Source: Shewanella sp. UCD-KL21 (GTDB taxonomy: Bacteria; Pseudomonadota; Gammaproteobacteria; Enterobacterales; Shewanellaceae). From it: DNA of 64,000 nucleotides. Positions 28,945 through 38,651 of the stretch are shown here, piece after piece. The notes under the pieces are model-generated. The model saw only the letters and a program-made list of their open reading frames with translations, searched no databases and had not been told where the DNA came from. The first letter of the stretch is position 1; each line of letters opens with the position of its first letter. Position numbers and translations under genes: made by a program. The DNA lies in assembly GCF_001957135.1 (NCBI RefSeq), contig NZ_MPHK01000006.1, positions 168,884 through 232,883 of the forward strand, given 5' to 3'.

Positions 28945-30147
28945 TTACTGCTCAATCAATTTAACCGCATTCTTATCATCGTATATCGCCATACATAAAT
29001 CGTTTTCATCTAGCGCCTCATGGGCATCTGGGGCGCTAAGGCTAAATACACTAAAGGGTGTCTGATATTGTTTTATTAATCCGTCAACCGGCGCTGAAAT
29101 CGACTCCAACGCCTGCTTCATTGCGATGCGGTTAGTGACTATATTGTCAGTAAAGCCGACATTATTGGCGGCTGCGATAAAAATTTTACCGAGATCATAA
29201 CCATGAACAAAGCCTGTCGGCGATTTGATATTTTTATCCACAAACTGCTCTGGGAACATGGCTTTAGCATCATTAAAAACCTGCTGATTAAAATCAGTTT
29301 CCTCTGAGCTATAAAAATTAAAGCATGATTGAATGAAGTGTAAATTGGCTTTATTGCGGATCTCAAATGGCACTACAGTGGCAAAATTCCCACCGGTAAT
29401 CCCCCAGTGACTGTATATTGAAATATCCAACCCCAGCTCAGCCACAGCGGTTACGATTAACGCCCCTTCTGTGGCCCCTGCTACCATAAATAAGCAATCA
29501 ACTTGTTCTTTTTTGGCGGTTGCTAATAACAATCTTGCTTGCGCTGGGTTTATCCCCCAAGCAAACCAAGTTTCCCCGACGCCTGTCATGCCATAAGCTT
29601 CAAGGGCAGAAGTCATACTGCGATAATTGGATTTACCCCAAGCGGTATTTTCGAGCATCATGTGTGGTTTTTTACATTGTTTTTGCATCGCAAAATCAAC
29701 TAAATGCTTGCCAACTTTTTTATCATCTACCGAAAGCCGAAAAACAAAATTATCTTTTGAGGGGTATCGAGTTATAGGTCCACCAGCAGCCCAAGGGACA
29801 AGGGTTAGCAATTGTGACTCATTAATAAAATCTCGATATTTTATTAATGGCGGTGAATGCAGCCCGCCTATAAATACTATCCCGTTTGGATCTTTCAAAA
29901 AGCGGTCCATATTCTTTTTGCTTCTGCCGACATTACCTCGATGATCTAAGCTGACAAACTCCACAGCAAGGCCACCAAGCTTATTATCGGCCTGGTCAAA
30001 TGCGACTTTAAAACCCTGCTCAATTGCTAACGACGATTCAATATGACCCGTTCTATCGGCATCAAAGTAAACTTTTAATAACTTAGGGGAGGCGAGTATC
30101 TCGAGGGAATAGCTAAATAATAGCAGCAAAAATACAATTTTAAGCAT
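28945..30147 (-). CDS. Periplasmic branched-chain-amino-acid-type binding protein (orphan, kinase-linked)
   Basis: 400 residues from ATG 30147, which has AAGGA eight bases upstream and gives a clean signal peptide (MLKIVFLLLLFSYSLEILA). The fold is Peripla_BP_6 (LivJ-like): KVYFDADRTGHIESSLAIEQ, a receptor-type VFIGGLHSPPLIKYRDF, FVFRLSVDDKKVGKHLVDF and GWTGVGETWF-like lobes. No ABC permease or ATPase genes adjoin it; the next gene is a hybrid histidine kinase. So it is likely a soluble sensory subunit, as seen for other two-component systems with binding proteins. Ligand unknown; LivJ-like proteins bind amino acids, amides or urea. Confidence 0.85.
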   Translation of the reverse strand: MLKIVFLLLLFSYSLEILASPKLLKVYFDADRTGHIESSLAIEQGFKVAFDQADNKLGGLAVEFVSLDHRGNVGRSKKNMDRFLKDPNGIVFIGGLHSPPLIKYRDFINESQLLTLVPWAAGGPITRYPSKDNFVFRLSVDDKKVGKHLVDFAMQKQCKKPHMMLENTAWGKSNYRSMTSALEAYGMTGVGETWFAWGINPAQARLLLATAKKEQVDCLFMVAGATEGALIVTAVAELGLDISIYSHWGITGGNFATVVPFEIRNKANLHFIQSCFNFYSSEETDFNQQVFNDAKAMFPEQFVDKNIKSPTGFVHGYDLGKIFIAAANNVGFTDNIVTNRIAMKQALESISAPVDGLIKQYQTPFSVFSLSAPDAHEALDENDLCMAIYDDKNAVKLIEQ

Positions 30148-30312
30148 ACTGACAATCCTTGGTTGGCATGCGGCAATTTTAATCAAGCATCTTAGTTATA
30201 GTCTAACCTCAGAAAATAACCATATAAATTACAATGCTATTTGCGCCAGAAAGCAGTAATGCCAAGCCAAGATTAGTGTAGATGCTCGTTAGGTTTGCCC
30301 TACTTTTCAGCC

Positions 30313-31278
30313 CTACGCAATTTGCATATCTAAGTTTTCAGGCTCATTAACTGAGTCCTTAACTGACGTCTTAACTGAGTTAGCTCGCTGCACAATAAAC
30401 TCGCTAAATACCTTAATCGATTGGCTTTGACGGTTTTCTGCTAGGCTAACAATACTGAATTTAGCATTCAGTTTCGGCATCAACTGCGGGCTAAGCTGCA
30501 CCAAGGTGCCCGCTAATAATTCATCACGTACTGCGATTTCTGGAGTTAGCACCACTAAATCTGAATGGAAAATAGCATCTTTAATGGCATGAAGCTGATC
30601 AAAACGAATTAAACCGGCAAAATCATCTCTTTGTAATTGAAATAAGTCTTCAAATTGATGGGCGATGGTAATGGGCAATTTCACTGGGATCGCCAAAGGA
30701 TAATCTCTAAATGTCGCCAGATATAATCTCGGCAACTGAGTAAGTGGGTGATCTGGACGGCAACAAAATATCACCGGAAATGGTGGCAACGCTTGTAAGT
30801 GAAGTAATGGGTTATCTTCAAGCTCAGTCACTTTAGCTTCCGCGACAAACAAATCCAACTTTCCTTGAAGTAACTGCTCTGTTAATGATTGCCAATGATC
30901 CACTTTTAAATCAATGGTCATTTTCGGACAAGCTTGAATAAACTGCCCCAATATAGGGCCCACTAAACAGTTTGACGGAATAGGACTGGCGCCAATGCTA
31001 ATTTCATGCTCATTTTCACCATGAAAGCTGGCGATATCGCGTTTTAGTTTATCGTGCTGTTTTACAATGTTTTGGCAATGAGCCAATACCATTTCCCCCA
31101 AAGGGGTTATCGTCATATTTTTAGAGTCGCGCTGAAATAACTTACCGCCAACTAATAACTCGATTTTTTGTAAGCTTTTGGATAGTGATGGCTGAGTAAT
31201 ATTTAACTCTGTGGCAGCTTTATTAAAGTGTTTTAATTCAGCCAATACAACAAAGTATTTAATGTGACGTAATTCCAT
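30313..31278 (-). CDS. LysR-family transcriptional regulator
   Basis: 321 residues. HTH: MELRHIKYFVVLAELKHFNK and ITQPSLSKSLQKIE, then an effector domain (ISIGASPIPSNCLVGPILGQ, LDLFVAEAKVTELED, PVIFCCRPDHPL). The N-terminus is of the CbbR/BenM-like subgroup (MELRHIKYF). It is divergent from the subtilase gene across 550 bp and lies upstream of the binding-protein/kinase unit on the same strand. Its target cannot be decided. Confidence 0.9.
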   Translation of the reverse strand: MELRHIKYFVVLAELKHFNKAATELNITQPSLSKSLQKIELLVGGKLFQRDSKNMTITPLGEMVLAHCQNIVKQHDKLKRDIASFHGENEHEISIGASPIPSNCLVGPILGQFIQACPKMTIDLKVDHWQSLTEQLLQGKLDLFVAEAKVTELEDNPLLHLQALPPFPVIFCCRPDHPLTQLPRLYLATFRDYPLAIPVKLPITIAHQFEDLFQLQRDDFAGLIRFDQLHAIKDAIFHSDLVVLTPEIAVRDELLAGTLVQLSPQLMPKLNAKFSIVSLAENRQSQSIKVFSEFIVQRANSVKTSVKDSVNEPENLDMQIA

Positions 31279-31828
31279 ATCAATCCTACTTATATTTAAT
31301 CTGAATTATTTCAATTAATATTTTTCGTGCTAATATTTATAAAACAATTTATAAGAAATTATTTATAAAAAATATTTATCAAATAACATAAAACACTGAC
31401 TATTACGCCAACGGATAAAATAAATTATTATCTCTAGCGACAAAGATACTTAACCCTAATTAACAATAAAAATGTACCATTGTTATTATTTCATTAGCAA
31501 AGCTAAGGGCAATAGTTCAATTAGCCTAATAATCACAACAATCCCCCAGTAGTGACTGTTTCACTTTGTATCACCATAGGCGCCAAGTAAACTCAATCCA
31601 CTCCATTTAATCTCTTATATAGCTGATATTTTTATCTAATAAAAATCAAACCACTGTTTTTTAAGATTATTAATTTTGCAGCTTGATCGCTACCCTGCAT
31701 CGTTTTTCACAAAAACTATCAGTTGATTCACAAAATGCATTGGCCGCTAACGCAAATACACGTTAAATATCTATGTGACAAATTTGTTAAAAAATTTGCA
31801 TTCATAAATAATAACGGAAGAGACGACA
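31279..31828. other. 550-bp AT-rich divergent intergenic region (lysR / subtilase)
   Basis: No gene is seen. Three copies of TTTATAA stand at 31336, 31348 and 31362, close to the lysR start, in a very AT-rich tract that could be a regulator or H-NS-type binding region. GGAAG at 31816-31820 is the ribosome site for the subtilase. The promoter of the subtilase is not resolved. Confidence 0.5.
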
Positions 31829-34800
31829 ATGAAACTGAACAAAGTTCATATAATGACCCTCGCGGCCATTTATGCGGGTGCAGCGGGAGCAAGTGCTGAC
31901 AGCGCCAATGCTGATGGTGCATACTCGGCTAATATTAAGCCTATAGTCATTACCGATGCGATTAAGCAATATAACGACAATAAAAATAAAGATCGTTTAT
32001 CTGGAGAGCAAGTAACACAAACTCGAAATAGTAACGGACGTAACGTTCATCGTGCTATTTCAAGTGTTGATCAAAAAGTTCCCTTTGTTTATGAAGACGA
32101 TATTGAAGGTGAGCAAACTTATATTATTCAGCTATCTGACAAGCCAGTTTCATTATATCAAGGCGGTGTTGCTGGATTAAATGCGACGACTCCTCGAGCC
32201 AGTAAAATCCCGGCGGCATTAAGCCCGCAATTACACGATAAAGTTGATGTAAATAGTGTAGATGTCCAATCATATCGTAGCTACCTTAGCGAAAAACAAG
32301 CGAGTGTAAACTCGCAAATCACCAGCTTAGTGGGTAACACTAAAACCATCGCTAACTATCAACTTGCCTTTAACGGTATGTCGATGCGCATGAGCCAAGA
32401 TCAAGCTGCTCGCGTTGCCGAATTATCTGGTGTTGTCAGTGTGACCCGCGAAATCATCTACCAATTACAAACAGATGTTGGCCCGCAGCATATTGGCGCG
32501 GACAAGTTTTGGACTGGCGAAGTCACTGGTGAAGAATTTACCGGTAAAGGCATTGTTGTTGGTGTACTCGATACAGGGATTAACTCTGACCATGAATCGT
32601 TTGCAGCACAAGGCGATGATGGCTACGTACACCAACTGCCAGCACGATATGATGGTTACATCGGTGATTGTGAGCTAGAAGAGTTTGCCAGCATGTGTAA
32701 TGACAAGCTTATTGGTGTGCGCTCTTACCCGGCGATTACCGACTCTTATAGCGATGAAAGTTTTCAACCTGATAAAGGTTGGTGGGAAATCGAAGGCCCA
32801 TTAAGACCTGCTAATGGCGAAGATTACAACGGCCATGGTTCTCATACTGCTTCTACTGCTGCGGGTAACGTGATTTTAGATAGTACCTATATGGTACCTG
32901 ATGTTGGTGTAACCAGTGACGGCAAACCAACGGACTTAATGTTACCGCGCATTTCAGGTGTCGCGCCACACGCTAACGTAATTATGTACCAAGTGTGTCA
33001 CCCAGGTGATGGCAGCTTTAATAATTATACTGGTTGTCCAGGATCTGCATTACTTGCAGGTATTGAAGATGCAGTCGCCGATGGCGTTGATGTCATTAAC
33101 TACTCAATTGGTACGGCTTATGGTGCTTTCCCATGGGAAGACCCAATGGAAATGGCCTTTTTAGCCGCTCGTGAAGCTGGTATTTCGGTTGCGGCATCGG
33201 CTGGTAACTCGTTTGACCCTTCACTTGCTTCAGAGCGTCGCGGCGCAATTGACCATCTTTCACCTTGGTTAACCTCTGTTGCTGCAGCAACCCATTCTCG
33301 CGAGTTTAGTGTTGAAGGTAAAATGCTGACTGGCGCCACTGGCGGCGAGCAAGAATTACCTGAAATCGTCGGTGGTGGTATTAGTGAATCATACACAGGC
33401 CCTGTGGTACAAGCTGTGGATTACGGCTGGGAATACGAAAAGTGTAATGACACTTTCCCTGAAGGTTTTTTTGATAATTCTCCTGAAGGTATTCCCTACG
33501 ACACTGCGCCGATTGTAGTGTGTAAGCGTGGTGATATTGCCCGCGTACAAAAAGCCATTAACGTTGCCGCTGGCGGCGCTGGCGGTTTTATCTTACGTAA
33601 CGCCAGCTCTACAGAATCGGTTAATAACGATCCATACGTGATCCCAGGGATTCACCTGCCGTACAGTGGTTATTATGGTGATGCTTCAACCAACTGGTTT
33701 GGTCTTTCAACTTGGTTATCAAATGGCAGCGATCATCAGTTAACCATTACTGCTTCAAATGTCGTGACCAGTGAGCGTGTCCCTAATGCGTTAGCGGATT
33801 TCTCATCTCGTGGTCATAACTATGATAACCCTGAAGTTATGTCACCAAACCTTACCGCGCCAGGTGTCGATATCTATGCCGCTTGGGCTGATGATATGCC
33901 GTTTTCTGGTGTAGGTGTACCTGGTGACTACAACACCATTAGTGGTACTTCAATGGCAGCACCTCATGTTGCAGGCGCAATGGCATTATTAAAGCAAGCG
34001 CAACCAAGTTGGACTCCAGCACAAATTCAGTCAGCATTAATGATGACGGCGAATTTAGATGACGTGACTCGCACGGTTGAAACCTACCCCTTTGTTGATT
34101 TAGAGCCAGCAGGCTTTAGCGATGCAGGTAGTGGTGTGATTAACGTTGCTCGCGCATTTAAAGCGGGTTTAATCATGGATGAAACCGGTGACAATTACCG
34201 CGCTGCTAACCCTAAAAATGGCGGCACAGTTAACACCCTAAACGTGCCATATTTTTACAATGAAAGCTGTAGCGGCACTTGTACCATGATGCGTACATTC
34301 ACAGCTACTGCAGATGGCAGCTGGACGGTTGATGCAGAGACATTAGCAATGGACGGCGCTGACATGTTGTCACTTGAAGTGTCACCTAAGACATTTAGTC
34401 TTAGCAAAGGTGAAACTCAGGCCATCATGCTGACCGCTACAGTGTTAGAAGTTCAAGCACCGGGTGCAGATTCATCATCTCTACGCTTACTGGGTGATGT
34501 GACTATTACCCCTGCAAGCACGGATATGCCACTGCAACATTTACCGGTTAGCATTCGCTACAGTGGTACCAGTATGCCTGAAAATGTGGTGGGCAATATC
34601 CACCGTCAACAAGGTCATATTTTAACCCCTGAAATCACCACTGAAGAAATACAAACCTTTAATAGCCGTGTAAATGGTTTAGTTAAAGCGGAACTTTTTG
34701 ATGTGCAAATGCAGCGCAGTGATGTGCGCGATTTAGACAATACCGCGCAATCACGTATTGATGATGGTCAAGTGGTTAACTTCTTTGAAGTGCCAGAAGG

Positions 34801-36805
34801 CACTAAGCGTATCGTGTGGGAAGTAGTAAAAGCCGACTATAACGCTTACGCATCGCTAGATATTGGTATGGATGTCAATAACGATGGTGAAATCCAGTGG
34901 AATGAAGAAGCCATTTGTTACTCACGCATTGATAACAACGATTACTGTGCCATCAATAATCCAACCCCAGGAACCTACTGGGCTTATGGTTCTAACTATA
35001 AGTATGAGTGGGAAGATGAAGCTAACCTTGCTGACAACATGACCTTCGCTTTAGCTGTTATCGGTGATCAAGATGATGCTAACCTAACCGCTGTTGGTCC
35101 AGATTCATCAAATGGCATGGACCCTTACCGCGTACAGTTAAACTACGATTTAGCTGATGCAGTAGAAGGCGATGTTTATTATGGTTATGTGGGAATTGGT
35201 AGCGACAGCTATAACGATGATAACTTAGGTTATATCCCGGTACAGCTTATTCATGACGGCAGCGATACCGAAATTGAAGCAAGCCATACTAGCGCCAAAG
35301 CTGGCGATATCGTTGACTTTGAAGTCAGTCTTGCGCCTAACTTGTTAGGTGGTGAGCGTCAGTTAACCTTAAGTACTGAACTTGCTTCAGGCTTCCAGTT
35401 AATTGAAGACAGCGTTCAGGTTTCTGGCTTACCGCAATACACAGAAGACATGACAATTGATGGCAATACCATTGCATTTAACACTCTGCAACCTTCGTCA
35501 TTAGATACCCCACGTCACTATGTGTATAGCACTAGCTTAGAAGATGCGACGTGTCGCATTCCTGCACAAATGCAGGGCGCGAGTGACACCTTTGTAGATG
35601 TACCAAGTGAGTTTGGTTTCTCTGATTTAGGTATTACTGGCTATTCTAATCAGTATTTGAGTATTCCAATGTCGGCTAACGGCTTACCTCATGTACCTTT
35701 ATATGGTGCAGAGCAAGAGATGCTGCATGACTTACTTGAAATCTCACCATTTGGTTATGTGAAATTTGACGAAATGCCAGATTTCTATAACTTCCATTAT
35801 GAGTTCAACGATGCATTCCAAAGCTTCCCAGACACTATGGTTGCGCCATTGTGGCGTGGTGATGTGATGATGCCTGACGCGGTATGGCGTGATGATATTG
35901 GCGCAGTAACTAACCTAGTGTATGGTGCTGTGGTTGATGATTATTATGTGTTCCAGTGGAAAGGTGGTGCAGAAATTAACAACCGCTTTACCGGTAACCG
36001 TAACCCAGATGCATCTGCTTACTTTGATGTTGAAACCATTATTTCAACTAAGTTAGATTTTGCCCCTGGTGCCCATGAAATCATGTTTGGTTATCAAGCG
36101 CTGCAAACGGCTAACGGTCATTTTGGTTCAATTGGTCTACATGGTTACTATGGTGAGCGTGGTACTTATGGTCCTGTGGACGGTTGGTACAATGACGGCT
36201 TTGCTTATAATGATGTCGATGACAAAGTGGCGGAAGGCATACTGGTTTGTGCTGACTATCAAGGCCCTGAAAGCTCAGCCTTAACAGTTAGTTTCTCTGC
36301 TCGAGTATCAGCAACTGCAGTCGGAATGGATAATGCGGTAACGGTTAGCAGTCAATACGCTGATTCAGAGTTAGTGACGGTATCCCATACGGTTTCATCA
36401 CCAAGTAATATTCAAGTTGCAGGTTTTGCAGACCAAATGATTGAAGAGAATAGCTCTCTTACAATGGATGTGGTTTATGCGGACCAAAAAGGCACTGTGA
36501 ATGGCATTATGGTGGCAGGTGATAACATCACAGCAGTAGTTGAAGGTGATAGCTTCACTATTACCCCTGATGCTGATTGGTTTGGTGACACTACTGTATC
36601 TGTAACTGTGCATGATATGGCTTACCCGTCTGATCAAGCGTCAACCAGCTTTAAACTAACGGTTAGCTCTGATGGCGTAGAGCCTGTAGCGCCAGCACCT
36701 GAAGCCCCTATCGTTGAAGAGAAAAAATCAAGCGGTGGTAGCTTAGGCTTCTTAGCATTAGGTGTACTAGGTTTATTCGCCGGTCGTCGCCGTAAGCTTC
36801 ACTAA
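31829..36805 (+). CDS. Secreted subtilisin-like (S8) serine protease with GlyGly-CTERM tail
   Basis: 1658 residues. Signal peptide (about 1-24), a propeptide/I9-like inhibitor (about 85-210: QTYIIQLSDKPVSLYQ, YQLAFNGMSMRMSQDQAARV), then the S8 domain with catalytic triad D248 (GVLDTGINSDHES), H336 (NGHGSHTASTAAG) and S708 (SGTSMAAPHVAGAM). A protease-associated domain is inserted between His and Ser (about 520-640). Fibronectin-like and other beta domains fill about 800-1600, including an EF-like DMDVNNDGEIQWNEE-type segment. The C-terminus is SSGGSLGFLALGVLG with RRRKLH: a rhombosortase-processed GlyGly-CTERM signal, so it is probably cleaved and released or lipid-anchored at the surface after type II secretion. 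Likely nutrient-scavenging. Confidence 0.93.
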   Translation: MKLNKVHIMTLAAIYAGAAGASADSANADGAYSANIKPIVITDAIKQYNDNKNKDRLSGEQVTQTRNSNGRNVHRAISSVDQKVPFVYEDDIEGEQTYIIQLSDKPVSLYQGGVAGLNATTPRASKIPAALSPQLHDKVDVNSVDVQSYRSYLSEKQASVNSQITSLVGNTKTIANYQLAFNGMSMRMSQDQAARVAELSGVVSVTREIIYQLQTDVGPQHIGADKFWTGEVTGEEFTGKGIVVGVLDTGINSDHESFAAQGDDGYVHQLPARYDGYIGDCELEEFASMCNDKLIGVRSYPAITDSYSDESFQPDKGWWEIEGPLRPANGEDYNGHGSHTASTAAGNVILDSTYMVPDVGVTSDGKPTDLMLPRISGVAPHANVIMYQVCHPGDGSFNNYTGCPGSALLAGIEDAVADGVDVINYSIGTAYGAFPWEDPMEMAFLAAREAGISVAASAGNSFDPSLASERRGAIDHLSPWLTSVAAATHSREFSVEGKMLTGATGGEQELPEIVGGGISESYTGPVVQAVDYGWEYEKCNDTFPEGFFDNSPEGIPYDTAPIVVCKRGDIARVQKAINVAAGGAGGFILRNASSTESVNNDPYVIPGIHLPYSGYYGDASTNWFGLSTWLSNGSDHQLTITASNVVTSERVPNALADFSSRGHNYDNPEVMSPNLTAPGVDIYAAWADDMPFSGVGVPGDYNTISGTSMAAPHVAGAMALLKQAQPSWTPAQIQSALMMTANLDDVTRTVETYPFVDLEPAGFSDAGSGVINVARAFKAGLIMDETGDNYRAANPKNGGTVNTLNVPYFYNESCSGTCTMMRTFTATADGSWTVDAETLAMDGADMLSLEVSPKTFSLSKGETQAIMLTATVLEVQAPGADSSSLRLLGDVTITPASTDMPLQHLPVSIRYSGTSMPENVVGNIHRQQGHILTPEITTEEIQTFNSRVNGLVKAELFDVQMQRSDVRDLDNTAQSRIDDGQVVNFFEVPEGTKRIVWEVVKADYNAYASLDIGMDVNNDGEIQWNEEAICYSRIDNNDYCAINNPTPGTYWAYGSNYKYEWEDEANLADNMTFALAVIGDQDDANLTAVGPDSSNGMDPYRVQLNYDLADAVEGDVYYGYVGIGSDSYNDDNLGYIPVQLIHDGSDTEIEASHTSAKAGDIVDFEVSLAPNLLGGERQLTLSTELASGFQLIEDSVQVSGLPQYTEDMTIDGNTIAFNTLQPSSLDTPRHYVYSTSLEDATCRIPAQMQGASDTFVDVPSEFGFSDLGITGYSNQYLSIPMSANGLPHVPLYGAEQEMLHDLLEISPFGYVKFDEMPDFYNFHYEFNDAFQSFPDTMVAPLWRGDVMMPDAVWRDDIGAVTNLVYGAVVDDYYVFQWKGGAEINNRFTGNRNPDASAYFDVETIISTKLDFAPGAHEIMFGYQALQTANGHFGSIGLHGYYGERGTYGPVDGWYNDGFAYNDVDDKVAEGILVCADYQGPESSALTVSFSARVSATAVGMDNAVTVSSQYADSELVTVSHTVSSPSNIQVAGFADQMIEENSSLTMDVVYADQKGTVNGIMVAGDNITAVVEGDSFTITPDADWFGDTTVSVTVHDMAYPSDQASTSFKLTVSSDGVEPVAPAPEAPIVEEKKSSGGSLGFLALGVLGLFAGRRRKLH

Positions 36806-36856
36806 TATTAAGCTTCACAATTATATAGGCATGTTAAGCAAACAATACCTATGAGA

Positions 36857-36884
36857 AAGGCCCTCAGATGAGGGCCTTCTTTTT
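36857..36884 (+). terminator. Intrinsic terminator of the subtilase gene
   Basis: AAGGCCCT (36857-36864) pairs with AGGGCCTT (36871-36878), loop of six, then CTTTTT. It lies 51 bp past the stop. Confidence 0.88.
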
Positions 36885-36926
36885 AGTTTGATTTTATTAT
36901 AAACCATGAAATAACTACACTTAAAC

Positions 36927-37724
36927 TTAGCTTTTAACCTTTAAGCGCCGCGTTAATTTATAACGCTTATTCACCAAGTTCTCTCCCACCCAATACAAAC
37001 CTGACAGTGATAACAACAAGCTCATTAAGCCAAAAAACCAACTGAAAGGATTATTAAAACTGCCTTGATGTAAGTAATCCATAAAGTGCAGTTTAAACAT
37101 TAAATCAGCCAAATCAGTGTCGCTATTTTTATGGCCCACTAGCTGGCCATTAATGGCATTAATGTATATTCGCGTCTCAAGATCATCATCCATGTTAATT
37201 TGCCACAAGGGATTACATTGTTTAGGCCACTCACTGATCGGCGGCTTAAGTTTATTGACGCTAATAACACTGCCGGGCCCCATATAACTGTCGCTGGCTA
37301 ACCTAGTTGCTAATGATGGCTCAATATTCATCACTTCACCGCTATAGGCATTGATAAGCGTTTGCTGCTGACACGCATGTTTATAACGCATTGTTGTTTT
37401 AGTCAGTAAATACACTGGATTGCTGTCCAATGAAATGAGTGCTAATTGCTGTTGATTTGGATAATCTGCCAGCACTTGCTTAGCTGATATTAGATCTGCA
37501 GCACTGAAATTAAAGTCTTTATGGGCAGCTTGATGACTATATGCCATGCCTTTTAACGCTTCATGCGGGGTGATATTAAAATAAATCCCTGTGCCTAGCC
37601 AAATCAATAATTGCAGGCTAACTAACGCGCCCATCCAATAATGCCAGACTCGAACCCAGCGCTGTAACCGCTTGGTTTTCTTATCTGGGGTTTTACGTAT
37701 TCTAGCGCTTGATTTAGCACTCAT
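36927..37724 (-). CDS. PepSY-associated membrane protein (second of two)
   Basis: 265 residues from ATG 37724. The start overlaps the previous stop as ATGA and has AGAGGT upstream; a start nine codons earlier would overlap the neighbour by 31 bp. Two membrane helices, near residues 25-47 (VWHYWMGALVSLQLLIWLGT) and about 220-245 (NPFSWFFGLMSLLLSLSGLYWV), flank a periplasmic loop with PepSY-like features (INAYSGEVMNI, YINAINGQLVGHKN). The layout is half of a typical four-helix PepSY_TM protein. These are often tied to iron-siderophore uptake or reduction, but nothing here fixes the substrate. Confidence 0.7.
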   Translation of the reverse strand: MSAKSSARIRKTPDKKTKRLQRWVRVWHYWMGALVSLQLLIWLGTGIYFNITPHEALKGMAYSHQAAHKDFNFSAADLISAKQVLADYPNQQQLALISLDSNPVYLLTKTTMRYKHACQQQTLINAYSGEVMNIEPSLATRLASDSYMGPGSVISVNKLKPPISEWPKQCNPLWQINMDDDLETRIYINAINGQLVGHKNSDTDLADLMFKLHFMDYLHQGSFNNPFSWFFGLMSLLLSLSGLYWVGENLVNKRYKLTRRLKVKS

Positions 37725-38446
37725 TTCACATACCTCTTTCGGCGCTGCCACACCAATATCAGCCCGGAGAAAGTGGCAATAAATGAGCCTATTGCAGTGT
37801 AAAACAGTAATGGGTTATCAATAGCTTCACCGTGGTCATAATCCATAATGTGCCACTTCCAAAACAAATCAAATAGCCGCCAATAGTTATGCCTGTAAGT
37901 CACCACTTCGCCAGTTTGAGCAGATATATATAAACTGCTAGCGCCAACATCATCAAAATCTGCTCGCCATACCGGCAAGTGCCTTGAAGCTAATTCTTCT
38001 GGAGCATTAGCCTCGATATAACTGAGTGATATTAAGCTTGTAGCGGGAATCGATACTTGGTGCAAAACCGCTATTTGGCGCGCTTGCTGCGCAGTAATTA
38101 GCCCAAGGCGCTCACCTGAACTGGCATCAAGCAGCACTTTTTTATCGGCAAGTGTAAGTTGATAAACCGCTTTATTGAGCAGCGGTTTTAGCAGGACTTG
38201 CTGCGCCAGTGGATAATCTTGATAGAGCTGATTAATTGGATAGCGCAACTGCTGCAAATCGATGCTAGCTGCTTGAGCGCTGACATGATCGCTGCGGATA
38301 AAACCGATATCCATAAGCACAAAGTAGCTACCAGTTACAGTCCAGATAACAATGGGAGTAGCCAATAGCAGCATTAGCCAGCGGTGCAGAAAATGGGCCG
38401 AAAAGACTTTTTTAACAGATGGAGCTGAAGCCACTATATTACCCAC
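37721..38446 (-). CDS. PepSY-associated membrane protein (first of two)
   Basis: 241 residues. An N-terminal helix (LMLLLATPIVIWTVTGSYFVL), a periplasmic loop with two PepSY-type repeats (VLLDASSGERLGLI and LYISAQTGEVVTYRHNYWR) and a C-terminal helix (LLFYTAIGSFIATFSGLILVW). Starts with GTG at 38446 or, with better spacing to GGTGGG, GTG at 38434. It overlaps the next gene by ATGA, so the pair is co-translated and probably forms a complex. Divergent from the kelch gene. Confidence 0.7.
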   Translation of the reverse strand: MGNIVASAPSVKKVFSAHFLHRWLMLLLATPIVIWTVTGSYFVLMDIGFIRSDHVSAQAASIDLQQLRYPINQLYQDYPLAQQVLLKPLLNKAVYQLTLADKKVLLDASSGERLGLITAQQARQIAVLHQVSIPATSLISLSYIEANAPEELASRHLPVWRADFDDVGASSLYISAQTGEVVTYRHNYWRLFDLFWKWHIMDYDHGEAIDNPLLFYTAIGSFIATFSGLILVWQRRKRYVK

Positions 38447-38651
38447 CCTTACTATTATGATTATTGTTTTATTGAGATCAGGTAACGCTAAATTAGCCCA
38501 AAGTCATTTAGTTTACCATCCACTTTAACTTTCACATTAAACGTGAAGTTAGCTTAAGCGCCGTAATTTAAGTTAATACGCTGACAACGCCATTTTGTGT
38601 AAACTAAGCTGAAATAACACAAAAATAATAATTTTTATCAGAGGGAATTGC

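Noticed and set aside
38620..38645. Fur-box-like AT sequence before the kelch gene
   Set aside because: AAAATAATAATTTTTATCA matches the Fur consensus only loosely and is expected in AT-rich DNA.
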